Origin: Gammaproteobacteria bacterium
Lineage (GTDB): Bacteria > Pseudomonadota > Gammaproteobacteria > Pseudomonadales > Azotimanducaceae
Assembly: GCA_030425195.1 (NCBI GenBank)
Contig: JAUIAV010000001.1
Location: 248,001 to 312,000 of the forward strand
DNA: 64,000 nucleotides
Reading direction: 5' to 3'
The notes under the pieces were generated by a model. It worked only from the letters and a program-made list of their open reading frames with translations. It had not been told where the DNA came from and ran no database searches. Shown here piece by piece: positions 18,168-26,643 of the stretch. Each line of letters begins with the position of its first letter. Positions within the stretch are counted from its first letter, which is position 1. The position numbers and the translations under genes were made by a program.

Positions 18168-21100
18168 TTACGATTGTTTTGGGAGGTCCCGCTTACTACC
18201 TGCTTCAGGCGGGGGATTTGTCTCACCGGCAGCCACCAGAACGAATGCACCCCAGTACCGCGGGCCTCTGAACCTGGCCTGGGTGGCGAGTTCACTTTGC
18301 GCCCGGGCAAGGGCCGCCGCCGTCGGCATACCCCCGGTCCAGGCGTCGTAGAAACGGGTCATGAGTTCCCGGGTCGCGACGTCGTCCACCGGCCAGAGGC
18401 TCGCCACCACCTGGCGGGCGCCACCGACCATGAACGCCCGGGCCAGACTGATCGGCCCTTCTCCCGCGATTTCCTCGCCCACCGCGGTGTCACATGCGCT
18501 GAGAACGACCAGGTCGGCGGTAATGTCCAGATCGTAGATCTCCGACAGTGAGAGCAGGCCTGTCTGCGGCTCTCCCGCTCTGGTGACCGACGTGAGCTGA
18601 AGGCCGGAGTTCTGCGGATAGCGCACGCTGCTGACGCCATGAGCAGCAAGGTGGATGATGCTGGCTTCGTTCAGTGCCAGGTCCATGAGCGATTGCTTGC
18701 TGGCGTCGAATCCGCGGAGATCCTTCACCTCGAAGCCGCGCTGCGCGAGCGTGTCGCTGACGCTGTCTGCTTCTTTCCCGGAGTGGACCAGGCGGGTGAA
18801 AGCAGACTCCGGCATGCGATCGCTGCCTCGCGCGTCACCCCGCCCGTACACGGGATCCGCAAGCACGATCGCTCTGGGCGCACCTTCTCTGGCCGCCGAG
18901 GTGACCGGCAGCAGCGCACCGGGCACAACGGTGACACTCACCTGCCCGACGACCGGGCCCTCGCTGTTGGTCAGGGCCGCCCAGGGCACCAGCATCGTTT
19001 CAGAGTCCGGGATGATCGAGACGTGGGTATAGTCTGAAAGTCTGCGTTCACCGAGCAGCACCGCCGTCATCGCCGCGGTGTCGGGCTGCCGTCTTCTCGC
19101 GCCGGTCACCTCCTGCCGCAGATCACGGATCAGCGGGAGCAGCGCTCTACGCGAAGGAATGGCGTGTGTGACAACGTCCGACGCATCCACTTCCCAGCGC
19201 CAGCTCCGGGTCTCTCCCAGCCAGTGAACGATCAGCAGATCGCCCGATGACAGTGAGTTTTTCAGGGTGTCCACAGTCGGAGCCCGCAGGTCCCCTATCC
19301 GCCCCGTCAGCAGCTGGCTTTCAACGGCATCCAGCTCGTTGATCAGATCGGCAATCTCCAGGTCGAGTTTTTCCAGCTCCGGACTCCCGGGCCAGCGTTC
19401 CGCGATACGGCGCCGTCCATCCGTCCTGGCCGCCAGAGAAGTGCGGAGTGTGTAGGCCATCCTCTCGAGATCACTGTCCGCGGCTTCACTGGTGACCGTC
19501 AGCGATTCCGCCAGCACGCGAGTGCGGTTGCCGAGCGCGAACTCCAGCGCGTCTTCGATCCTGCCACTGCTGTTGAGCACATCGACCTTGAGATCGTAGA
19601 CGCGTATGCGGCCACCCGTGTAGGAGGCCCGCAGGCTGTGATTGGAGACGTCCAGACGCGCGGCCTCTATCAGCGCTATCGCTGTGTTCAGTGCGTCCAG
19701 CGCCTCGCCTGGTTCTTCATCGGCAAGTCGGACTACCGCAATCTGATACCAGCAGTCGATCTGCAGATTGTGGTCGTCGACGCGCTCCGCCTGATTCAGT
19801 GCCTTTCTGAAATGAGGCTCAGCCGCTTCACCCACACTGAGCGCCAGCAGGCCTCTGAGAAAGTGATACGGGCCTTTCAGCCGCTCGTCCTCCACGACCG
19901 GTTCGAGACCGGTCGCCTGAGCCAGCAGCCGCTCGCCGGTCTCGAAGTCCGAACTGGCCAATCGGTCGCGGACCAGCTCGAGCACCGCTTCGAACTGGCC
20001 GTCCACATCGGCGAGTTGCTCGAACTCTGAACGCGCCTGCGCGTGCAGCTGAACCGCTTCGCTGACTTTGCCTTCCTCGCGGCGCAGCTTCCCCAGCTGC
20101 AGCAGGGACTGCGCGCTGCCCGAGAGACCGTGCGCACTCCGCGTTCTGTAGCTCTGCTCCAGAAAGTCTCCCGCAGCCTGCAGGTTCCCCAGCGCGAGGT
20201 ACATGGAACCGATCTGGTACTGTATGTGTGCGATGTCGGGAATGTCCTCCTCATCGCGACGGTAGTCGAGAGACTGGCGGAAGAGCCGTATGGCTTCGTC
20301 AGCCTCGCCCATGGCCATGTGGGTGGCGGCCAGATTCCCGAGCGCGAGTGCCTGCCGGTGATCGTTCCCCCGCTCCGCTGCCTGACGGCGAACGGTGTCG
20401 AAGGCAGCCAGCGACGCCCGATGATCACCCTGCATGAGTGCGACGCCGCCCAGATTGTTGGTCACCAGCTCGCGGCTTTCCTCGGACCATTCGGGGAGCA
20501 GCTGCAACGCCAGTCGATACCAGCTGGCTGCCAGCGTCAGATTGCCGCGGTAGTGCTCGATCAGCCCGAGAAACGTACTGGATCGACCGGGCCAGTAGGC
20601 GTCACGGAAATCCGCCTGTGCCACGATATCCAGCGTGCAGTCAGAGAACGGCGTTCGAGCCTCTGCACTGATCGAATTGCAGAACGCCTGCTGTGCATCG
20701 ACAGCGCGATCCTGCGCGTCGTAGAGGGCACCCAGCTGGTTCCAGATCAGGGCCTCGTGAGAACGGCCTTCCGGATGCGCCAGAGCCTGCTGGAGCATGA
20801 CTTCCGCATCTGCGAAACGCAGCTCTCTGCGAAGCAGCTCCGCCTGCCGCATCCGGGTCATGAACTCGTGCTCCGGCCAGGCGCCTGCTTCCCAGCGCGC
20901 CAGCGCACGGGCGTTGAGCACGATGGCCTGCTTGCGCGAAGCGCCATCCTCTTCACTGAGTTCGGCCGCAAGCGTGGTCAGAATCAGCGGATGTTCGTCG
21001 TCCATCCCTTCGTCGATGGCGTCGAAGCGGATCTGATAGGTCGTCCCTTCGGGGACACCCTCGGTAGAGACCGCCACCCTCTCTGTTCCGGCAGGAACAA

Positions 21101-21356
21101 AGGCCCACTGAAACTGTGAATCGTAGGAGAACGACGTGTCCTGCGTGACGGTAAGCATGACGGCACCGCGCTGGCTGACGACCGTCACGACTCCCGGTCC
21201 CGCAGACTCGAGTTCAAAAGGGTGCGTTTCCCAGCTCGAGATTCCCCGATCGAGAGCAGACACGTCCGGGTTCAGAATCCGAGCGAGAGCGAACGCCGGC
21301 CAACAGAGCAACAGCGCCCAGACAGAAACCCTGGCACCTGACAGGACTGGCGGCAT
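18168..21356 (-). CDS. Exported TPR-CHAT caspase-like protease
   Basis: 1062 residues. Signal peptide at about 1-26 (WALLLCWPAFALA). A beta-rich segment (about 40-125) resembles the N-terminus of other exported CHAT proteins. TPR repeats run from about 165 to 560. A helical linker and the CHAT domain follow (about 740-1050) with His906 (IHLAAHGVSS) and Cys955 (LSACDTAVGEE), then ARAFMVGGARQVVASLWPVDD and the C-terminal helix. TPR repeats usually bind the partner or substrate and CHAT cleaves it. An export signal means it acts outside the cytoplasm. It is the second CHAT gene within 20 kb and lies back-to-back with the sigma/subtilase operon. Confidence 0.92.
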   Translation of the reverse strand: MPPVLSGARVSVWALLLCWPAFALARILNPDVSALDRGISSWETHPFELESAGPGVVTVVSQRGAVMLTVTQDTSFSYDSQFQWAFVPAGTERVAVSTEGVPEGTTYQIRFDAIDEGMDDEHPLILTTLAAELSEEDGASRKQAIVLNARALARWEAGAWPEHEFMTRMRQAELLRRELRFADAEVMLQQALAHPEGRSHEALIWNQLGALYDAQDRAVDAQQAFCNSISAEARTPFSDCTLDIVAQADFRDAYWPGRSSTFLGLIEHYRGNLTLAASWYRLALQLLPEWSEESRELVTNNLGGVALMQGDHRASLAAFDTVRRQAAERGNDHRQALALGNLAATHMAMGEADEAIRLFRQSLDYRRDEEDIPDIAHIQYQIGSMYLALGNLQAAGDFLEQSYRTRSAHGLSGSAQSLLQLGKLRREEGKVSEAVQLHAQARSEFEQLADVDGQFEAVLELVRDRLASSDFETGERLLAQATGLEPVVEDERLKGPYHFLRGLLALSVGEAAEPHFRKALNQAERVDDHNLQIDCWYQIAVVRLADEEPGEALDALNTAIALIEAARLDVSNHSLRASYTGGRIRVYDLKVDVLNSSGRIEDALEFALGNRTRVLAESLTVTSEAADSDLERMAYTLRTSLAARTDGRRRIAERWPGSPELEKLDLEIADLINELDAVESQLLTGRIGDLRAPTVDTLKNSLSSGDLLIVHWLGETRSWRWEVDASDVVTHAIPSRRALLPLIRDLRQEVTGARRRQPDTAAMTAVLLGERRLSDYTHVSIIPDSETMLVPWAALTNSEGPVVGQVSVTVVPGALLPVTSAAREGAPRAIVLADPVYGRGDARGSDRMPESAFTRLVHSGKEADSVSDTLAQRGFEVKDLRGFDASKQSLMDLALNEASIIHLAAHGVSSVRYPQNSGLQLTSVTRAGEPQTGLLSLSEIYDLDITADLVVLSACDTAVGEEIAGEGPISLARAFMVGGARQVVASLWPVDDVATRELMTRFYDAWTGGMPTAAALARAQSELATQARFRGPRYWGAFVLVAAGETNPPPEAGSKRDLPKQS

Positions 21357-21420
21357 CGTCTCCCTGCACCGTGGCCGCAGTTGTCTGAGCCATCATGCGC
21401 CAACGGGTATTGGAGTCAAC

Positions 21421-21681
21421 CTACCTGCAAACGTAGAACACGCCTTTGTGTTCGACGATGTGTTCACGACAGTACGAAGGCCCGCCGACACAGAAGGAGT
21501 CCCGCCTCTGCTTCAGACAACTCTTCGCGATGGCCATCCGGCGCTCATGCTCCTGCTGCGCCTGCTCCATGGGGGTTAAAGGCAATCCGCCCATGCACCC
21601 TCCCAGCACAACGACCCCGATCAATGCCGGAACGGCCATCCGGGCGTTCCGGGCTTTCCGATTCTCCCTCCATCCGCGCAT
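21421..21681 (-). CDS. Small Cys-rich lipoprotein
   Basis: 86 residues from ATG 21681, chosen because GGGGAGAGG ends 3 nt before it and gives a positively charged n-region (RGWRENRKARNAR) before the hydrophobic core. Lipobox VVLGGC, Cys29. The mature part is short (about 58 residues) with Cys at KSCLKQ, SFCVGG, SYCREH and VCR, likely two disulfides. Not recognised. An internal ATG at 21639 would also leave a lipobox. Confidence 0.6.
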   Translation of the reverse strand: MRGWRENRKARNARMAVPALIGVVVLGGCMGGLPLTPMEQAQQEHERRMAIAKSCLKQRRDSFCVGGPSYCREHIVEHKGVFYVCR

Positions 21682-21860
21682 TGGCCTCTCCCCTGACCCA
21701 GGCATGTGAGAAAAAACTAACCCCCACCGATCCACGAGTCCCTTCCGAACATCTTCTGAAGTTCTTCCCTGCCTGCAAGTTGGGAGCCGTTCTCAAATAC
21801 ATTGAATTGCTTGTCATCAGGGCCCGGGTTGAGTGAGGATTCAAAGGGAGGGAGGCCCGT

Positions 21861-23870
21861 ATGACGACCAGCGATCCGCATGGCGTAGTCCGTATCGGCA
21901 AATATATTGTCAACCTTGAGGACGGACTCGTCCTTAGAGACGACGAGGAACTCTCTCTTCACACCAGAACCGCAGCGGTACTTCGGTTGCTCGTCCAGGC
22001 CGAAGGCGGACTGGTGTCCGGAAATGAGATCCTCAGTTCCGTGTGGCCATCCAATCAGGTGGGAACCAACGCACTCTATAAGGCCATCAACGAGCTTCGC
22101 GAAGCCTTTGAAGACGACCATCACAATCCCAGCTATATCGAGAACCTGCCGAGAAAAGGCTACCGGCTGATCGCCAGGGTCACCGGTGTAGATTCCGGAA
22201 AACGCCGGACACGAGTATTTGCCGCCGCACTCTCGGCTGCCGTCCTCCTGGCGGCGTCGGCACTAGTCGCCTACTGGAATCACCAGCCGGACGCGGTAGC
22301 ACCTTCTATCGCCGTGCTCCCATTCACCAATGTCGATGGTCATTCGGAGAGTGACTATCTGGCTTTCGGAATCGCCGAAGCACTGCTGGATGGGCTCGCG
22401 CGGGTACCAGGCATTCAGGTGGCCGCCAGGACGGATTCGTTGAACATCGACCCTGCCCGTCTGAGCTCGCGCGCGATCGGAAGTGCACTGGGCGTAAATC
22501 ACCTGCTGGAGGGCAGCGTCCAACGAAGCGGCAACCGTATCCGTGTCACCGTTCAGTTGATTCAACTCCCTGACGGAATGCACGTCTATTCCGATCGGTT
22601 CGATGAGGATGCTACAGGCCTTCTGGAGATCCAGGACAGCATCGCTTCGCATGTCGTCGACGTACTGCACGTCGCTCTGGATCCGGAACACCGACGACGG
22701 ATGATCGACTGGGGCACATCCAACCCCGCTGCCTACCACGCCTATCTGCAGGGTGAATATCTCTATCACCAGGAAACGGAAACAGACAACTGGTCGAGGG
22801 CTCTGGCACTGTACGAAGAAGCCATTCGCCACGACCCTGACTTTTCGGCGGCTTATGCAATGGTGATCGGCGTCCTGGGCTCATTGAGCGTGCAGGTCGA
22901 CACCCCCAGCCTGGACAGACTCCGGTCACATGCGGCGGCGATCTACACGACAGCGCTCGAAAACGACATCGACGCGGAAATCATGTCAGAAATGTCCCTG
23001 ATCATGAGAATGCTCACAGGGGTAGGGCTGACGAGCGTGGAGCGACAGTGCAGAGAGCAGATCAGCTCCGGCGAGGCGACCGAGACCACCTATACGATAT
23101 ACGGTCGTTTGCTGATGGGTGCGAGATTGTTCAGGGAAGGAATCGCCTACATCGACATCGCGAAAAGGCTCGTAGACGATGACCATAAGTTCATCTACGA
23201 ACAGATCAAGAATCCTGGAAGGAAGGGACTGGGGCATCTGGACGAAGCGATCGCAGTGCTGAAGCGCGCCAGACTGACGAATCCGAACAACATCCCGAAC
23301 CTGGGCGGGCTGATCCTCATGCACTTGCAGGTCAAAGATGCGCGACAGGCCCGGTTCTACCTCGATGAGCTCGAAAGAAGCGATACGAACGGAGTCTGGC
23401 ACCATGGCTTGAGCATGATTGTCGGCGCTGCCACTGGCGAACTGACACCGGAGAACATGACGAATGGACTGCGGCTTCGACAGGGAATCGATTTCAACTA
23501 CGGGAATGGCGCTGCCTATCTGATTCTGGGTGATGTGGAACGCGGGCTGGTCTACTGGGATCAGCTCAGCAACCAGGCGATCGAGGCGCTCTACTACTGG
23601 CTGCCGGGCATTGAAGTCCTCTTTCCTGATTCGGTCGTTTCAGATGCACGCTACCAGAATTTTCTGAACGAGCTGGGCATTGGCGTCGCCTGGCATGAGC
23701 ACCTGATGAGCGCCGTCGCAGAGCTTGCACCCATCACCGGCATAGAGCTCAGTGAGGAGACCATGGCGGATCTCGAAGTTCGTCAGATAGAGCTCGGGTT
23801 GCTTCAAGCAGGTTCAGGCGCCACGATCGCCCGCGCAACACCGGGCCGTGTCGAAGGGGATAGCAGATAG
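21861..23870 (+). CDS. CadC/ToxR-like membrane transcriptional regulator with TPR-containing periplasmic domain
   Basis: 669 residues. Residues about 10-108 are an OmpR/PhoB-type winged helix (LHTRTAAVLRLLVQAEGGLVS, then TNALYKAINELREAF and YIENLPRKGYRL). A TM helix at 119-139 is followed by a periplasmic TolB-N/FlgO-like domain (SIAVLPFTNVDG, then FGIAEALLDGLARVPGIQVAARTDS) and helical TPR-type repeats to the end. Such one-component regulators bind DNA while anchored in the membrane and respond to a periplasmic signal. GGGAGGGAGG precedes the ATG. Targets unknown. Confidence 0.9.
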   Translation: MTTSDPHGVVRIGKYIVNLEDGLVLRDDEELSLHTRTAAVLRLLVQAEGGLVSGNEILSSVWPSNQVGTNALYKAINELREAFEDDHHNPSYIENLPRKGYRLIARVTGVDSGKRRTRVFAAALSAAVLLAASALVAYWNHQPDAVAPSIAVLPFTNVDGHSESDYLAFGIAEALLDGLARVPGIQVAARTDSLNIDPARLSSRAIGSALGVNHLLEGSVQRSGNRIRVTVQLIQLPDGMHVYSDRFDEDATGLLEIQDSIASHVVDVLHVALDPEHRRRMIDWGTSNPAAYHAYLQGEYLYHQETETDNWSRALALYEEAIRHDPDFSAAYAMVIGVLGSLSVQVDTPSLDRLRSHAAAIYTTALENDIDAEIMSEMSLIMRMLTGVGLTSVERQCREQISSGEATETTYTIYGRLLMGARLFREGIAYIDIAKRLVDDDHKFIYEQIKNPGRKGLGHLDEAIAVLKRARLTNPNNIPNLGGLILMHLQVKDARQARFYLDELERSDTNGVWHHGLSMIVGAATGELTPENMTNGLRLRQGIDFNYGNGAAYLILGDVERGLVYWDQLSNQAIEALYYWLPGIEVLFPDSVVSDARYQNFLNELGIGVAWHEHLMSAVAELAPITGIELSEETMADLEVRQIELGLLQAGSGATIARATPGRVEGDSR

Positions 23871-23892
23871 GCCAGGAGCCTTCAGTCAACCG

Positions 23893-24459
23893 CTAACCGG
23901 CCAGCTTCTCCGCAAACACAGCAAAGCGCTCCGCCACCCGTTCGGCGTTCTGTCGGACGCTTTCGTCCACGAGCTTTCCGGCTTCGTCGAACGCATTCGA
24001 TGCGCTACGCACTGCGAACGTCCCGGGAAAGATGACGCTGCCGATACCCGATAGCATGGTTTTCAGGTGCGTCGAAGACCGCATTCCGCCACCCGGACCC
24101 GGTGATGCACTGACGATCAGCACTGTCTTGCCTGCAAAACAGGAAAGATCCGGTGCGGCTTCCGGGGAGCGTGTCGCCCAGTCGATGGCGTTCAGCAGCA
24201 GCGGTGTCATGAACCCGTTGTACTCCGGGCAACCGATGACGAAAGCATCGTGGCCGCTGAGCAACTGCCGGAACCGCCGGGTTTCTTCAGGCTGCCCGTC
24301 GTTTCTTTCATCGTCTCCGTTGTAGACCGGCTGGGCCTGAAGCAGGGTTTCGGTGACAGACCTGCCGTTTTCCTTCAGCGCGGACACGATGCAGTCAACG
24401 ACTTTCTGATTGAGGGAATCTTTTCTGTTGCTGCCTGAAAAGGCGAGGAACTGGGTCAT
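23893..24459 (-). CDS. NADPH-dependent FMN reductase (flavodoxin-fold)
   Basis: 188 residues. FSGSNRKDSLNQKV (8-20) is the FMN phosphate loop. GCPEYNGFMTPLLLNAIDW (about 75-93) and VSASPGPGGG are the other flavin-contacting segments of the ArsH/ChrR/azoreductase-like NADPH_dep_red family. It reduces FMN or quinones/azo compounds with NAD(P)H in the cytoplasm. Converges on the CadC-like gene (22-nt gap). The physiological substrate is not evident. Confidence 0.9.
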   Translation of the reverse strand: MTQFLAFSGSNRKDSLNQKVVDCIVSALKENGRSVTETLLQAQPVYNGDDERNDGQPEETRRFRQLLSGHDAFVIGCPEYNGFMTPLLLNAIDWATRSPEAAPDLSCFAGKTVLIVSASPGPGGGMRSSTHLKTMLSGIGSVIFPGTFAVRSASNAFDEAGKLVDESVRQNAERVAERFAVFAEKLAG

Positions 24460-24507
24460 CTGAACGATCCGATGGGTGTGGCGAGCCGAACTTTCTCACA
24501 GGGGCGT

Positions 24508-24535
24508 TTGACGCGCATCCGATAGGGTCCACAAT
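24508..24535 (+). promoter_or_regulatory. Putative sigma-70 promoter for the 24611 gene
   Basis: TTGACG at 24508-24513 and CACAAT at 24530-24535, separated by 16 nt, facing the small cytoplasmic-protein gene. The -35 matches 5 of 6 and the -10 4 of 6 consensus bases. Spacing to the start codon leaves a leader of about 70 nt. Confidence 0.35.
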
Positions 24536-24610
24536 ACCCTCTCGAACCTGATGACCGGGGCCGGACCACGGCCTTTGCGTCGATAGAGAGAAAGCCGCAA
24601 GGCAGGGAAT

Positions 24611-24898
24611 GTGAGTATGGAAAAGGAGATCACCAGGCAGGAGATGGAAAAGGCCCTGCTGGATCCGTCCCAGGTGTTCGAGAGTCCCGGAGCGCTGGCT
24701 GGAACCACCAGCATCGACAGGGAAACCCGGATCGAAATCCTGCGCCGATGGGAATACGACGCTCGGGAGATTCAGGTGGAGGAGGAAGAGGCTCCGGGGA
24801 CCACTTCGACCAGCAATCTGCTGAACGAGGTTCTGGATGCCCTGCACCAGCTGGGCGCGCAGCCGGAACCCGACCAGGGACCGCCCACCAAGATCTGA
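24611..24898 (+). CDS. Small conserved cytoplasmic protein
   Basis: 95 residues, GTG start (an ATG two codons later is possible). Acidic and helical. The block DPSQVFESPGAL, then DRETRIEILRRWEYDAREIQVEEEE, is a pattern I have seen in a widespread family of small proteobacterial proteins of unknown function. The C-terminal part (LLNEVLDALHQLG) is a second helix. No signal or membrane segment. Confidence 0.75.
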   Translation: MSMEKEITRQEMEKALLDPSQVFESPGALAGTTSIDRETRIEILRRWEYDAREIQVEEEEAPGTTSTSNLLNEVLDALHQLGAQPEPDQGPPTKI

Positions 24899-24934
24899 GC
24901 GGACGTCCGGGCACGATGTGGCACCCGCCAGATC

Positions 24935-25441
24935 TCAGGGAATGACAGGGGCGTGCGGCTCGATGCCCATGACTTCAACGTCCGGATCCGCCGATCTGAT
25001 CAGGCTTTCGTAGTGCTCCACCTCTGCGGCTGGCACGTCGGCCATGACCAGAATTCTGCCCGCTTCGATCGCGTCTTCAAATTCAGTCAGCCTCGAACTG
25101 GAAAAAGCGGCGCCAGCCAGGCCGGATAGGAAGCCGCCTACGCCCGCGCCGAACAGACTGATCAGCAGGACGGCACCGCCCCCGATGACAACCCCGGCAG
25201 GCGGAAAAGCCAGCGCGGTCAGACCGGCGATCAGACCGGCAACGCCGCCGAAGGCGAGCCCACGCTCGTAGGCCGGCAGAAAATCGTCTGCCTCGGGACC
25301 GGCGTCCGGCAGGTCCTCGAGATCGATACCGTGCCTGGCGACGATATAGATGTGCTTCTCAGGGATGCCGCTCTTCTTCAGATCGCCGACCACTTGACGC
25401 GTGTGCTCGAGATCCGGGGAGAGAAAGCAGAGTCGTTTCAT
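24935..25441 (-). CDS. Glycine-zipper membrane protein, DUF1269-like
   Basis: 168 residues from ATG 25441 (GGAGAAA 5 nt upstream). The N-terminus (MKRLCFLSPDLEHTRQVVGDL to HIYIVARHG) is a ferredoxin-like sensory fold. Residues about 65-115 form two Gly/Ala-rich TM helices (GGVAGLIAGLTALAF and LFGAGVGGFLSGLAG), then a C-terminal domain (GRILVMADVPAAEVEHYESLI). This matches the stress-related DUF1269/YflT-like layout. Function unknown. A 33-residue TM peptide gene lies 20 nt upstream on the same strand. Confidence 0.75.
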   Translation of the reverse strand: MKRLCFLSPDLEHTRQVVGDLKKSGIPEKHIYIVARHGIDLEDLPDAGPEADDFLPAYERGLAFGGVAGLIAGLTALAFPPAGVVIGGGAVLLISLFGAGVGGFLSGLAGAAFSSSRLTEFEDAIEAGRILVMADVPAAEVEHYESLIRSADPDVEVMGIEPHAPVIP

Positions 25442-25461
25442 AACGGTTTCTCCTGTGCCGG

Positions 25462-25563
25462 TCAGACTGCGCCGGTCGCGAACAGCCAGACGATAAACAG
25501 CAGCCCGACGATGGTTCCCCCGACTATCAGGGCATTCCTCAATGCCGCGCCTTCCTTCCGCAT
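25462..25563 (-). CDS. 33-residue single-TM peptide
   Basis: Short ORF with ATG at 25563 and AGGTGA 5 nt before it. The product starts MRKEGAALRNALIVGGTIVG, continues as a hydrophobic LLFIVWLFA helix and ends TGAV. One basic N-terminus plus one 21-residue TM helix is the typical small-membrane-protein layout. It sits immediately upstream of the glycine-zipper membrane protein, so the two may be co-expressed. Support is only start signal, composition and position. Confidence 0.45.
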   Translation of the reverse strand: MRKEGAALRNALIVGGTIVGLLFIVWLFATGAV

Positions 25564-25672
25564 ACCCGTCACCTGTTTGCTGAAACAGAAGGAATTTGTA
25601 GCCCGGCAGCCGGACGAGCGGCAATAGGGGATACCCGATACTCAACTGAGTCCGGAATCGGAGTTCACACGA

Positions 25673-26596
25673 TCAGGATTCACCCGATCTGGCTCGCAAA
25701 GCCTGCTCGAGACCGGCAAAGTCCTCGAAACCCGTATGCGATGTCACATCGCTCTGCCAGATCTCATCGCATTCACGGCTGATGGACTCCGGCAGCGCCT
25801 CCTGGCGCCTGCCGGCGCCGGCGGCCCGGATTTTCGCCGAGTCACTGCCTGGCGGCAGCCCACCGAAGCGTTCGGAGGCCGCCCGCATCATCGCGTCGTC
25901 GAAACGATCCTTGTATTTCAGCATGAAGGCGCGGGACGTGTGTTCCAGGGTGAGCGCGAGCAGCTCATCGTCGAGATCGATGCCACAGAACCGGGCTATC
26001 CGCCGGATCGTGGATTCCGGGTCCTCCACCATGTGGTCGTAGGAGATCAGCAGCACATCCGGGTTGTCCCGCTGACCCCACCAGCTGACCAGGTGCGCCC
26101 ACTGATCGAGTCCCCGCCCGCGGCCCTCCCGACGCGGCACGAAGAACTCCTCATAGGTGATGGTGCCGGGTTCGAAGTACCACCCTTCCATGAAGCGGTA
26201 GCTCGACTCGAAGGCGTCTTTCGGATCGCGCAGCGATACGATGTATCTGGCGCCTTTGGGCACGTGATCCCAGGACAGATGGCTCTTGAATCCGCGCGGT
26301 TCGGCGACCTGCTCCGCGTTGATGTCGATCTCGAGCTTCTTCGCCGTTTCGATCCAGGGCACCACCCTGGAGATGTCGTCGAAATCCATGTCGCCGCGGG
26401 TGCGCAGCGTATGAAACGTCTGCTGCAGCAGCGTGGTACCGCATTTACCCGCCGGGGAGATGATCACGTCCGTCGGCCGTGGCTGATAGGCGGCGATGGA
26501 CGCCCGCATGCCATCCAGATCCATGTTCCGCTGAGAAAGCTCGTTCATCTCAGCCATGTTCTGAGCGCGACGGCCCCAGAAACTGTGCTCACTCAC
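25673..26596 (-). CDS. PAPS-dependent sulfotransferase
   Basis: 307 residues. 5'-phosphosulfate loop SPAGKCGTTLLQQT at 47-60. The 3'-phosphate-binding segment ARYIVSLRDPKDAFESSYRF carries Arg123 and Ser131. WDHVPKGARYIV and the C-terminal RFCGIDLDDELLALTLEHTSRAFM are as in the cytosolic Sulfotransfer_1 family. It transfers sulfate from PAPS to a hydroxyl or amine of a small molecule. The acceptor is unknown. Divergent from the aminotransferase gene with 47 nt between. Confidence 0.9.
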   Translation of the reverse strand: MSEHSFWGRRAQNMAEMNELSQRNMDLDGMRASIAAYQPRPTDVIISPAGKCGTTLLQQTFHTLRTRGDMDFDDISRVVPWIETAKKLEIDINAEQVAEPRGFKSHLSWDHVPKGARYIVSLRDPKDAFESSYRFMEGWYFEPGTITYEEFFVPRREGRGRGLDQWAHLVSWWGQRDNPDVLLISYDHMVEDPESTIRRIARFCGIDLDDELLALTLEHTSRAFMLKYKDRFDDAMMRAASERFGGLPPGSDSAKIRAAGAGRRQEALPESISRECDEIWQSDVTSHTGFEDFAGLEQALRARSGES

Positions 26597-26643
26597 TGCC
26601 GACTCCAGTAGATTTCCGTTGAGATCATTCTAATCTACACGCT

